Shown here: positions 12,349 through 52,440 of the stretch, piece after piece
How positions within the stretch are numbered: the first letter of the stretch is position 1
Layout of the letters: the number at the start of each line of letters is the position of its first letter
Assembly (NCBI GenBank): GCA_949752795.1
Contig: OX457074.1
Span: forward strand, 31,047,980-31,111,979
Source: Hyperoodon ampullatus
Taxonomy: Eukaryota; Chordata; Mammalia; Artiodactyla; Ziphiidae
DNA length: 64,000 nt
Direction: 5' to 3'
The notes under the pieces: model-generated
Database searches by the model: none
The model's input: the letters and a program-made list of their open reading frames with translations, nothing else
What the model was told of the DNA's origin: nothing
Program-made: the position numbers and the translations under genes

Positions 12349-15300
12349 AAACAATATACATTCAACCAACAGTTATTGTTCAGGGACTTGGGGATATGGC
12401 TGCGAACAAAACAGGCAAAATCCCTGCTCTTGTGCAACTTACTTTCTAAAGAGGAGAGGCAGTAATAAAGCCAGCCAGCCATATGACTTGTTACCTTGGA
12501 GAAGTGGGGGGGCCGGGGGGGCGGTGGAGTGTGAGTTTCAAACAGTGGTTGGGGTCGGCCACCTGAGAAGGTGACGTGAGCAAAGGCTTGGAGCCCAGGG
12601 AGCCAGAAGAGCCATGTGATACCTGAGAATGGCATTCCCAGCAGAGGAAAAGGCAGTGTAAAGGCCCTGAGGCTCAGGGAAGTGCCACACGACCACCAGC
12701 TTGGCACCTTGGTACATCCTCTTCCCCGGGAGGTCATGGTGGGTGGGGCACATGGGGTGTCAAGGACAAGACTGGGGTGAGAGGTTAGGCTCTCTTCTTG
12801 CCTTCTTTGCCTCCCCTGAAAACCAGCAAACAGATCCTCTGGCATCTGCAGTGTGCAGTCACCTGCGAGACCAGCGGGGCATGGAGCAGCCAGGCAGCCC
12901 CCCATGCCAGCCTCTGGACCAGCTCCTTCACCTTGAAACTGTGGGCCACTGACCCTCTTAGCTGTCTGCATCCAGCACCACCCCCATTTTCTTTTCCTCA
13001 TTTGACAGAGTTGGGGAGTGGTGGATAAAATAATGTAAAAGCAACCACTGTCCACAAGAGACTGACGGGTGTGGAGCCGATAGCAGGGTGGGCCCCCCGC
13101 CCACTGCCTCCTCCGGAGGGCTCGTGAATGCCAACAGCTCGGCTGTGCCGAATCCTTGCTGCCCCACACCTCACGGCGGGGAGGGGTCCGGCTAGCCATC
13201 CACCCTCTGGACCGTGGGCCAGCTCAGCTGACGCTCACATCCCAGAAACTGCACTGTGGGGCAGGGGTGAGGCGGCCGGGCTGAGAGCTCCACAGGCGGC
13301 ACCCGGATGGAGCCCAGGACAGCGGTGATGCCCGGGGCGGGGCAGCGTGTTCTCCTGGTGGGTTGACCCTGAGGGGAGGCTCTCGTTCTGGGGGCTTAGT
13401 AGGTCTTGGCTGTCTCCGCCGCTGGGTCCTTGGAAGAGGCAGCGTTGGTGGGCTTTGAGGGAAGGCTTTCCAGACCCCTGGAGAGGCCAGAAGCCTCTGC
13501 CCCCTATTCAAACGTCCTCCAAAGAGCCCCGAGACCTCCCCCTGCCCTGGGGTCCCTATAGCCTCAGCTAAGGAGCCCGGCTGTCTTCCTGCTTCTCCCC
13601 CTCTCACCCCATAACTTGTCTGAATATTCAGGACCTCCAGCCCTGCAGAGAGGGGTGTGCTGGACCCTTGTGGCATTCTCCCGTGGGTGCCCGTGAACAA
13701 GGATGGTTGTTGCCCACAGAGGGTGGTGTTGAGAGGCCGTACTTTGGGGTGGGGGCTGCCTTGTTCTCTGGGATTCCTTATGCCCGGGATGGGCCCCCTC
13801 TGCCCCAAGCTGGCCTCTCCCGGTGCCTGGCCCAAGGACCCTACCTGTCGCAGAGGCCTGGGGGCCCTGGGCTCTCTTGTCTTGGGGAGTCCTTGGAAAC
13901 ACCCCTTTCCCCCATTTGGGCCAGGCCCTTGGGATTCAAAATAGACCCCACAGAATAGCCATACGCCTGACTAATGATTGATCATTTTCATCAAGGTGTC
14001 CTATTTAGTATTCATCACCCACAGCACATGGGGAGGCGCAAGGTGGTCCTACCATTCCGTTCCTCCTGGGACACCCCCATCCCCGGCCTCCTGACCCAGG
14101 TAACTTTCCCCTCCTTCCTCGTTCCCAGGCCTTGAGTGGGTTGGGTTTTAAAGTTTTTTCCCTGCAGCTGCAAATCAGAAAACCAGGTCATAAAAGAACC
14201 TTGGGTGAGTGAGTGGGATGGAGCCAGGGGCCCCAGGGCCCCCGCTGGGGAACAGAAGCTTCCTTCTCTCCCCCTCCCTCCCAGGTCCCTGCGGGAGCTA
14301 CAGCAGCTCCGGCCCACGCTGGGCCCACTTCCCTGACCGGAGGCCTGACCCTGGGGGCTAGAGAGGCTGTGGGCCCAGTGAGTTATCTCTGAGGCTGCCC
14401 AGGGCCCAGCAGGCAGCCAGGGGCCACCACTGCCCACGAGTAGATTCCCTACAGTTGGGTGGGGCCCGACACGGCTTCTGGGGCCACGCAGGTTGCAGAG
14501 GGGACCTGGGCACCCCCCTTTCCTTATTGTGCTCCAAGGGGCCTTCCTATAAACTGGGAATTCTTGGTGAGAGCCGTCCACGCCGCTGTGGCATCCATCA
14601 CAAGGAACTGCCCTGTGGGCTGCTCACACTCAGGTCCCGGCCTCTCTGAGCCTCCCCTTTCTCTGTAAAAGGGCAGAACAGTCAAAAGCAGTGAGTGTGC
14701 AGACACAGGGTGGGCAGGCATTGCGGGCAAGGCTGCCCCTGACCCCCACCCCAATGGGTCCCGCACTGCCTGTGCGGGGACCGCAGAGCCGTGCTCTTTG
14801 CCTGGAAACACGGCTGAGCCCTGGTTCCGAAGGCCTTTGGGGGCTGATGGCCTTGTGCCTGGGGCCTGAGGGTGTCCGTGGGGCTCATCACACCCCCTTT
14901 CACGGCCGGGGGAGCAGGGAGACCCATCGCTGAGCTAGAGGAGTCCCGGGGCACGGAGTGGGCCCTGCGGCCTGGCCCAGCTTTGCGCTGTGTTTCTCCC
15001 TGGACCAGGGGCCTGGGCAGGCCAGCTCACAGGAGTCACCACAGAAGCACTGGCGGATCTGGAGCTCAGGACTGACCTCCTCCTCCCTTCCTTCTTTTCT
15101 CTTTTTCCTTCTTCCTTCCCTCCCAGTTTGGCTAGAACTGGAGATGTGGCCTTGACCAAGTGTCTGGGAGAAGGGGGAGGGGGAGGCGGGTCTGGACCAG
15201 GAGTTGTCCTGTGAAGGTATGTTACTGGGTGCCCTCCCCTGACCCCCACCCCTTCTCCCTCTAGCAGAACAGAGGCCAGACCCCCAGCGTGCACCCCGTC

Positions 15301-15654
15301 CGCTGCCACCTCTCCCCCCGGGTTCAGAGGTCACCGTCTCTCTGCCGAGGGTACCTCTTTCCACCCCCTCCTGAGGCCGCCCGCCCCAGCCCTCAGCCTG
15401 CCTCTCTCCCACCTGTCCTTCTCTAGTGCTCTTGAAAACTAATCATAATCATAATAATTAATAACAACAGAGCCTGTGGCAGGCCTGAGGCAGCTCTTAA
15501 AGAGGCCGAGCCCCATTTTCTCCTGGCAGAGCTGGCGGGGCCGGGGACCTGGTGGCTCTGAGAGGTGGCCTTTGTTCCTGCACCCCTCCCCTCCCTGGGC
15601 CTGGGGTTGGAGGTGGTGCTGGGGAGGCATTTTTGCCTGCCTTCTCCACCAGCC
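12349..15654. other. Non-coding, RAI1 5' intron
   Basis: About 12350-12480 and 12545-12670 look like diverged pieces of an ancient L2-like repeat (ACAAAACAGGCAAAATCC; AGTGTAAAGGCCCTGAGGC). The remainder is GC-rich unique sequence. A 322-codon minus-strand open frame ending at 12231 runs through SINE sequence and is not a gene. Confidence 0.55.
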
Positions 15655-16000
15655 ACTGGGCTTCGCGTATTTTAATTGAACTGTCTTTTCTTAGAGATAG
15701 ATGCTTTCACCGCGTCCAGCTGCTCCTGTGCATTGGAAAGCCCGCTGTAATACGGCTCGACGAAATTAAAAGATGCAGCAGCTGGACTGATTAAACAGGG
15801 AAGGGGACACTGGTCAGAGCACTCTCTTTAAATAATGTTTCTGGAAATGCATTTTCAGAGAATGCGAAAAAATATTAAAAAAAAAAAAAAAACCTGTAGA
15901 AATGTTAACGATATCCACGAGACACTCAGCAGGAAATCAGAGCGATCGGGGACTAATAAAAGCCGAACTGTAATTTGTGCAGATATATGACGGGCAGCCT
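15655..16000. promoter_or_regulatory. Candidate conserved non-coding element with paired CAGCTG E-boxes
   Basis: An AT-rich, repeat-free island in otherwise GC-rich intron. It has homeobox-like cores (TTTTAATTGAA near 15670, GACTGATTAAAC near 15785), two CAGCTG E-boxes, and a perfect 11-bp inverted repeat, GTCCAGCTGCT at 15714-15724 and AGCAGCTGGAC at 15777-15787. The composition and motif density resemble developmental enhancers. Conservation itself cannot be tested here. Confidence 0.45.
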
Positions 16001-17898
16001 TCAGAGTGGGCCTCGGTTTGCAAATTCCGGGCTCATCAGCGAGGCCTGGGAGGGCAGAGCAGAGCGCGGGGACCGCAGGGGACACCCTGAGCAGAGGCCT
16101 CCACCTGCCAGCTCAGGCCTGGGCCAGAGGGGGTGCCCGTGTGCGCTGCCCAAGGGCAGAAGGAGCCCCCCCCCCCCGAGGCACGTCCCTCCCGGGGCCC
16201 CGTGGGGGAGGTGCAGGGCTGCCCACCTGGCGAGGAGCCGCCCCGGAACCAAGGCTGGGTCACAGCAGGCACCTCCTGTCGTGTTTGATTCTAGCTGCCA
16301 GGATGGACTAAACTGGGTCAGAAGGGGGGTCTCCTCCATGTCGGGGTGCCTGTGATGAGCCAGGGAGAGCCCATGGCACGGGGCTGTGACCTGTCCTGTG
16401 GGCAGGGGCCGAGCCCTCTCCAGGGTTGTGGGCTTCAGTCCCTGAGTAGCTGAGTGCCAAGGCAGCTGAGTGCCAAGGGCAGGGAGGTTGGCCTGGGCTG
16501 TGCTGACAGGACTCCTGGGGTCACCCGGCTGCCCCAGGCTTGACCCCTCCCTGGTCAGCACCCCGCCCCACCCCCCAGCCACCGCATGAGGAGGACATAG
16601 AGGTGGGATCTGGGTGAAGAAGGGGTTAGCTACTTCTTGGGGGAGCCCCTCTCTCCCTCCATGTGTGCCTGCCCCCCCGTTCTCTGTGCCCCCCCAGAGC
16701 CCTGGAGGCTCATAGCCCATGGTGAGCCACCCGTTCCCCTTTGGGGTTGGGAACGGGCACTGCTAGGTCCCCTGTGCCCTCCTGGGAGCCTGGGCTGTGC
16801 AGGCGAGCGTTGTGTGTGTAAACCCCGTGCCTGGGGACGCAGGCTGCCGCCAGCCCTCACCATGAGGACTCCTGAGCCTGGGGCATCCTTGCTTCTTCCT
16901 CCCTTCTCCGAGGGTCTTGGGTCGGGGTGGCGGGCAGAGGGACCATTAGCCTGGATGCTGCAGCCAGCCTGTTATATGAATCCAGTTGTTCTGCCCTGAA
17001 GGCCCCCCCACCCCCACTCCAGGGTCATTTCCTGACCCCCGATCCTGCTTTGGGGCAGTTCGGACCCTGTGCACGCCGGCCCCTAAAATCATAAACAGAT
17101 GGGCTCTCGGCCTGGCCCTGACCCCGTGCAGGCCCCGCCCACCCAGGAGGCCCAGGGCTGCCTCTCACGTGCAGGGACCGCAGCCCTGTCCCCCGTCAGC
17201 ATGTGCTGCCTCTCTCTGGGCCACGTAATCTGTTTATGTACCTACGGTATCAAAAATAGGAGGCAGGTGCCGCCATCCTGCGATCCTGGGAGTCGAGGAG
17301 GGGACATTTTATGCCTACAGTGGCTCGGCAGCCCCTAATCAGCGTCTGCTGGAAGGAACAGACAGATTCCAGATGGCATGGCAGTGATGGAGGAGGTGTG
17401 TGTGTGTGCGTGTGCGCGTGCCAGGCCTCGGTGAGTGGCTTCTGGGGCAGGAGCAAGCTGTCCCCAGCCCCCCGCAAGCTGGGTCACGCCTGAACACTGC
17501 TGCACTGGGGCTAGCTTACCGGATCCAGCAGCCCCAGGGGACAGGGGAGCGGGAATTGCCCTGCTAAATGATTCTGAAATGGCAGGGAAGGGCTGTGGGG
17601 GAGGGAGGGGGGAGCCGGCCGGGGGAGGGGGCAGCTCCCCAGTGACCTGGCGCTGGGCAGCCGGGTCGCACCTCCCTCCTCGGTGGCCTCCCTGTACCCA
17701 TCCCTGTCGGAGCGGGAATTACAGAGCACACGTCCCTGACACAGAAGTTGTCAATATGTGCACAGCTGGTGGGGAGGCTGCGGGAGAGGGCAGGGCCCGG
17801 AGGGGGGGCTGGCTCTCCGAGGGAGAGGAAATGGCTCGTCTGAATCGCTCTCCCTCTGCCCCTCCCCACCCTCCCTCTCGCCCTTTCTCTTTTCACAG
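16001..17898. other. Intron immediately upstream of the RAI1 coding exon
   Basis: GC-rich and non-coding, with a short GT/GC-repeat near 17396-17419. It ends in a strong polypyrimidine tract and the 3' splice site TTTTCACAG at 17890-17898, directly before the large RAI1 exon. Confidence 0.7.
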
Positions 17899-17914
17899 AT
17901 AACCAGCCCGAGTC

Positions 17915-31514
<13,600 letters not shown>

Positions 31515-32702
31515 TCCAGCCCCCGGCCGGAGGAGCCGCCGGATCCCGCCCGCCCGCCCGTCTGCCCGCCCGCCGCCGCCGCCGCCGCCGCCGCCGAGGA
31601 GAGGAGCCGCCGGCGCAGCCCCAGGACCTTTGCGCTGCTTCCGGCGCGGGTCCAGAGCCGATCCTTGATCCGGACCCCGGATCTTGGATCTGGCCTCCTC
31701 GGGCGGAAGCTAGTGGTCCCCGGTCGGGAAGAAAACAGGTTCCGGATCCGTCTGCTCCCGGAACCGGACGGCACAGGGCCTTCTCGCCCCCATCCCCCGG
31801 CCAGGCTTGGAGAGGGGGAACCCGCGGAGCGGCCAGACTCCTTGGAACACCCAGGCTCCGGCGTGGGTGGGAGGCCTTTAGCCTGGGGATACGCTTCTCC
31901 CCCTGGAAGTTTCAGGACGACGTGGCACACATTCCACGTGGGTCGGTAGTGGCACGCAGCTGGGCACCCTGGGAGTAGGGTGGGGTCCGAAGAGGCCGAG
32001 GCCGGCTCCTCTCCAGGACGTGTGTCCTGGAACGAGGCTGGGGGCGGAGGGAGCCGAAGCCTGTCCGGCGCAGGAGGGGCCGGAGGCTGTGCACCCTTCC
32101 TTCCCAGCCTTGGCCAAAACCCTCGTGCGAGTCCGGAGGGCCTGGGGCCTGGGGCCCGTGCTCAGGGGATGCGGGCTCCCCGGGCGTGGACTGGATTGGC
32201 CCCCGCTGGCTTCTGCTCGTCTCCCTTCCAGTCCGCCCCATCCCCGGAGCCCAGCCTGGGAGCGCACCCCCGGCAGACGCATGACCGACCCTCTGCACGA
32301 CCACCGTTTCCGGGGGCTGCAGCGCCACTCGCACGGGAGCGGAGACAGCGCTAGATCCATGTACACACCTGTGTGCCCCTCTATATATATGTCACATAGA
32401 ATGTATATATGTTGGGAACATGCTCGCTTCTCCCATGTGTCGCCGCCGTGCGTCGTGTGCCCCTCAGCACGGGGCCCTTACCGGGAAGGGGGCCCTGGCA
32501 CTGCCTCCTTCCCCAAGCAGGCACCACCGCCCGGGCCAGTGCCCGCCAGTTCGTCCGCCTGTCTGTCCGTGTCCTCAGCTCTGTCCACGCTTCGATAGGC
32601 CTGATGCAGCCCCAGCCCGGGGCCGCCCTAGAAACTTCCTGTACATATGACTGTAAAACGGTGAACGTGTGTATTATATCCGGCCTCGTTATATAGTGTA
32701 TA

Positions 32703-32718
32703 TATATGTATACATATA
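32703..32718. repeat. 16-bp palindrome in a TA-rich 3' UTR segment
   Basis: TATATGTATACATATA is self-complementary and sits inside a longer TA-repeat (32690-32737), about 160 bp before the RAI1 poly(A) signal. It could form a hairpin in the mRNA. Confidence 0.6.
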
Positions 32719-32878
32719 CATATATATAATATATATGAAGACTGTAAATGTTAAGACTAGTGTTCTTATTAGTATATTGCTTCACACTGAAGATTGTGTG
32801 TATCGAGCTGTTTCTAAAAGATGTTTATTTTCCTTAAGAGTAAAAAAAACAGTCATTGCATTCAGAAAAAAAAAAGTC

Positions 32879-32884
32879 AATAAA
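32879..32884 (+). terminator. RAI1: RAI1 polyadenylation signal
   Basis: AATAAA following an A-rich run and preceding GATACAACGATTGTTTTGG, with a GT/T-rich downstream element. Cleavage is expected near 32900. Confidence 0.85.
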
Positions 32885-32900
32885 GATACAACGATTGTTT

Positions 32901-33449
32901 TGGAATTCTGCAGCCCGTGGATTCTGACCAGATTCTGCTGGGAGAGGGGCCAGGCTCTGGGGGAGAGGTTGGAATGGAGGGGAGGGGAGTGGAGGGTTCT
33001 GGGGACCTTACTGCAGGTACAGGAAAGAAGCCCTTGCTGCCCAGCCACACCCACGTTACCTCCGGGGAGGGGACAGGGGTCAGGCAGGTGAGACTGACAC
33101 CCAGACACATAGGGAGACCCAGGTTGTAGCTCCTGTCACAACAGATCCCCAAAGACATGGAGCTGTCCTCCCATATCATCCCGGGACCCGAAGGGGGCAG
33201 AAGCTGGGAGAGGAGGCAAGAAGGCGCAGCTGAGACCATAAGGACCCTAAGGGTTAGGAGATGATATAGCCCAAACGTGCGGCCCAGTGATCAGTGGGAT
33301 CCAGGTCAGCTGGAGGGAATAAAGCCAGGCCTCCCAAACCGAAGGGCAGGTAGGGATGGGAAGCATTTGCCTGGGTGCTGGGGGGACGGATGGCCCAAAG
33401 GATCCCCTCTGGTTAGTACACACCCCGCTCCCCAAAGGAGCAAAACCCA
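32901..33449. other. Intergenic gap between convergent RAI1 and SREBF1
   Basis: About 550 bp of unique sequence with no gene or young repeat, between the two inferred cleavage sites. It is the shared termination region of the tail-to-tail pair. Confidence 0.75.
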
Positions 33450-33954
33450 GATTATAAATAAGTTCATTTTTTATTCTCTGTATAAAACTTCTCAACCTAT
33501 GAAAATAAAGTTTGCAAAAGGCAAAGTAACACTTGGAACCTCAGAGGCCAGGAGGCTGGCGCACCACGATCTACACTATGCACAGGTCTCCCCAGATGCG
33601 AGGGAGGCGCCAGGGGCAGGGCCCTTCGGCTCAGTGAAACGCACCCCTCCTTCCCTCTGGACGGAGAGGGAAAGCCTAGGATCGGCGGCGCGCTTAACAC
33701 TTGACCCCCAGCGGCGGCCAGGCCCCGGCAATCCCCCGGCTGGCCACCAGGGGCCAGCACCATCCCGGCCGCCGCTCACTGAGTGCTGGAGCGGGCTGGG
33801 GAGGCCCCAAGGTCAAGTACGGAAGTCCCCGAGGGTCTCCAGCCCTCCAGGGACCGTGCACTCCGTGGGCGAGCCTTGGACACCGGGTCTCCAGCGCTGC
33901 CCTCGGCCGTCGAGACAGAAACAGGAGCGCTGGGGCTGGGCCGCCAGCGAGGGT
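33450..33954 (-). other. SREBF1: SREBF1 3' UTR
   Basis: Runs from the stop codon at 33955-33957 down to the estimated cleavage site below the minus-strand AATAAA at 33470-33475. It is GC-rich with an AT-rich end. A plus-strand AATAAA at 33504-33509 lies inside it. Confidence 0.8.
33470..33475 (-). terminator. SREBF1: SREBF1 polyadenylation signal
   Basis: TTTATT on the plus strand reads AATAAA on the minus strand, in an AT-rich context about 480 bases after the stop codon. It is the only canonical signal before the RAI1 side. Confidence 0.8.
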
Positions 33955-49802
<15,848 letters not shown>

Positions 49803-50080
49803 GGCGTAGTCGCCTCCTCCCGGCGGCCCGCCCGGCCCGCCGCCGCCGCTCCGCGAGTTCGCGTCACGCCCTGGCCTCAGTGGGGCTCGGCGCCCGCGAA
49901 AAGTTCCTCGGCAACTGGGCTCCCTGTGGCGGCTCTGCGGCGTGGGCGGGGGCGGGGAGGAGCCTTGCGGGGAACCCCGCCCCCGGTGGACGGTCCCGCC
50001 CCACCTGGAGAGCGCGGGGCCGGCTCGGGTCTGGCCTGCACACCTACCCGGCCGGCCCCTCCATCCAAGTGACGACTGCT

Positions 50081-51959
50081 ACGGGGCTTCGGCAGGCCCT
50101 GGCCTCTCCAGCACCAAGCAAGGGGGCCGAGTGGAGGCCCCGGACTGGGTCCGTCCCAGAGGTCTCTGGACCTGGGGAGGGAGGTGACCCGACAAACCTC
50201 GTTCCGAGAGTTGGGTCTTTAGGAGACAGACCCGTCCAAGACCTGCTGTGCGGCCTCCGGCCAGGCAGCAGGCCCCACTCTGTGCCTCATTTACCTCAGC
50301 TGTAACGGGGCTTGCTGATGTCTCCACATAGGCTGGCCCGGACGTTAGTGACCATGGCTGGCTGGGCCTGAGATGAGCCTGACCCTCCTCAGTGTCCAGA
50401 TCAGATGGGCCTCCTGAAGAGCCTGGAAGAGGCTGGAATTTCCCACCCTGACTTAATCTGGTTTGCTCCCAGATGCAGCTGTGGGAATGACAGAAGGGTT
50501 GGCCTCAGCACCCAGGAGGACAGGAAGACCCATGGAGTTCAGGAGCTAACCTGCACGAGGTCGCACAGCTACTTGGGGCAGCAACAGGGCTGGGCCCCAA
50601 GGCCATCTGACTCCCATCTCCCATCCAGTTGATCCTAGGGAGAGACTCACATCTCGGTGTCTGTCCCTAGGAGCAGCTGGGATGAAGGAGCAGACTGTGC
50701 TTTAGACCTGGGCCACCTTGCCCTGGATCATGACAGGCTGGGGCCAGGTCAGAGGAGGCAGCTAGGCTGGGGAGAGGGCTGGACCCTGGACCCTGGGTCC
50801 TGTGGATTGGGGTCAGAGCTAGGTGGCAAGGGAGGGGTCTAATGAGGTGGATTGAGATAAACCAGAACTAACATCAGGTACTGAAAGTGGGAAAGCAGTG
50901 AACTCCCTGTCCCTGGAGATATGCAAGCAGAGAGGCACCCTTGGTAGGGGCAGCCTAGGAGACTTATCAAAGGCCTGGATCCCCAGGCTTCCCTAGCCCC
51001 CTGCCTCAGTGAATCCAGCCATCCCGAGTACTGCTTTGCTCAGGCTCCAGATATAGCCTGTCTGGCCACACCCTCTGACAGAGTGAAATTAGTGGCGCAC
51101 TTTGGAAGGGGGGGTGCCCAGGCCAAGAGAGGCCTTGGAGGCCCAAGTCCCTGAGGCTCAGCCCGGACACGCAGGGCTCTTTGTTCCCCTCCCGGAAATG
51201 GCTGCTATGGAAAATTACCCAGAACAAGGGTGGCCAGGCCCCGGGGGCCTCCAAACCACATCTGTTCCCCAAGTGGCCCTGCTCAAGGACCCCCCCCACC
51301 GCAGGGCCTGGCCCTCCGGATGAACTTCTGCTGGGGAACAGAGGGATCCCCCTTCTCAGCCCCCTGCATCCTGACGCCTGAGACTCCCCCCGACCCAAGT
51401 AGGAGCCAAGCACCCAGCGGGCCTTGGGAATCCGGTGGCTTCCCTGAAAATTCCAACAGCCCCTCCCGGGGAGAGGAGGGGGTGCTAAGTGAAGCCTGAA
51501 GACCACCTTCTCAGAGTCAGGAAGCAGGTCCGGATTTTCGCCTGCTTGCTGTGTGGCCTGGAACCACCTACTTCACCTTTCTGAGTCTCTGTCAAATGAG
51601 AACACCCCTTCCTGCCGTCACTCCGCAGAGGCAGGTAAGGTTTGTTGGAGTCATGGTCACGACAGACCTGCCTGACTGTCCTTTAGACGCGTTTACCGCA
51701 TATGTAAAGAGCACACTCAGTCAATATGCACGCATAACTGCAGCAGTTCGGGAGAGAAGGTGAGGCAAGGCCAACGGAGACCTGCAGCCTGGACTCGAGC
51801 CGCCAGTTGCAGTGAAGCCTGGCTGAAGCCTCCTGTAGGGTCCAGTCGTGGGAGGGGGTAAGGATCTGCCACCAAAGAGACCACGCTTCGCTGCACAGCC
51901 TGAGACCAGCTGGGCAAGCTTCCAGGGGGAGGGTTGGGAAAGCAGGCTGGGGCTGCGGC
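50081..51959. other. Intergenic sequence between SREBF1 and the orphan CpG island
   Basis: Non-coding. MIR-like pieces near 50280-50330, 50510-50620 and 51520-51620. No exon with recognisable protein. Confidence 0.6.
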
Positions 51960-52440
51960 TCTTTGGGGAACCTGCTCCTCTGCGAGCCCCTACCCCACCC
52001 TCCCGGGGGCTCTGCGCTCGCACCGCGCCGCGTGCCGGGGCTGCGCGCGTCCGCATTAACCCCTTACTCCCCGGTAGGACGGCATCCCATTTCACAGGTG
52101 AGGAGAGCGAGGCCGCGGGGACGCGCTCCGGGAGCGGCGGGGGCGCCGGCTGGGGGCGCCGGTTGGGGGCGCCGGCCGGCCGAGCCCCGCCCCGGCCCGC
52201 GGCGCAGCCAATGGGCGCGCGGCCTCGCGTGGGGTGACGCGGCGTCAGCGCCCGGCTCCCGGCGGCCGGGTCACGTGCGCCGCCTGACCGACCCGGGCGC
52301 CCCGCCCCGCCCCGCCCCGCCCTGCGGCCCGGCCCGGCCCAGCCCAGAGCCGGCGTCCCGCCCGGTCCCGATCCCCGGCCCACCCGGCCCCGTGTGCCAA
52401 CTGTGAGGCCGGGCTCACTTCTGCCCCGGGCGTCCGAGAG
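51960..52440. promoter_or_regulatory. Orphan CpG island with promoter-type motifs
   Basis: Between SREBF1 and TOM1L2, about 2.2 kb upstream of exon 1a. It has three 13-bp GGGCGCCGG repeats (52141-52179), a CCAAT box (52208-52212), a CRE-like inverted repeat TGACGCGGCGTCA (52235-52247), a GTCACGTGCG E-box (52271-52280) and consecutive GC boxes (52299-52326). No TATA. It looks like an active promoter, but no gene starts here that I can identify. Confidence 0.65.

Noticed and set aside
12231..13199. 322-codon minus-strand open frame
   Set aside because: Its C-terminal end is SINE sequence (the GDFPGGAVVKNPPANAGDTG type peptide is a common SINE translation) and the rest has no similarity I recognise.
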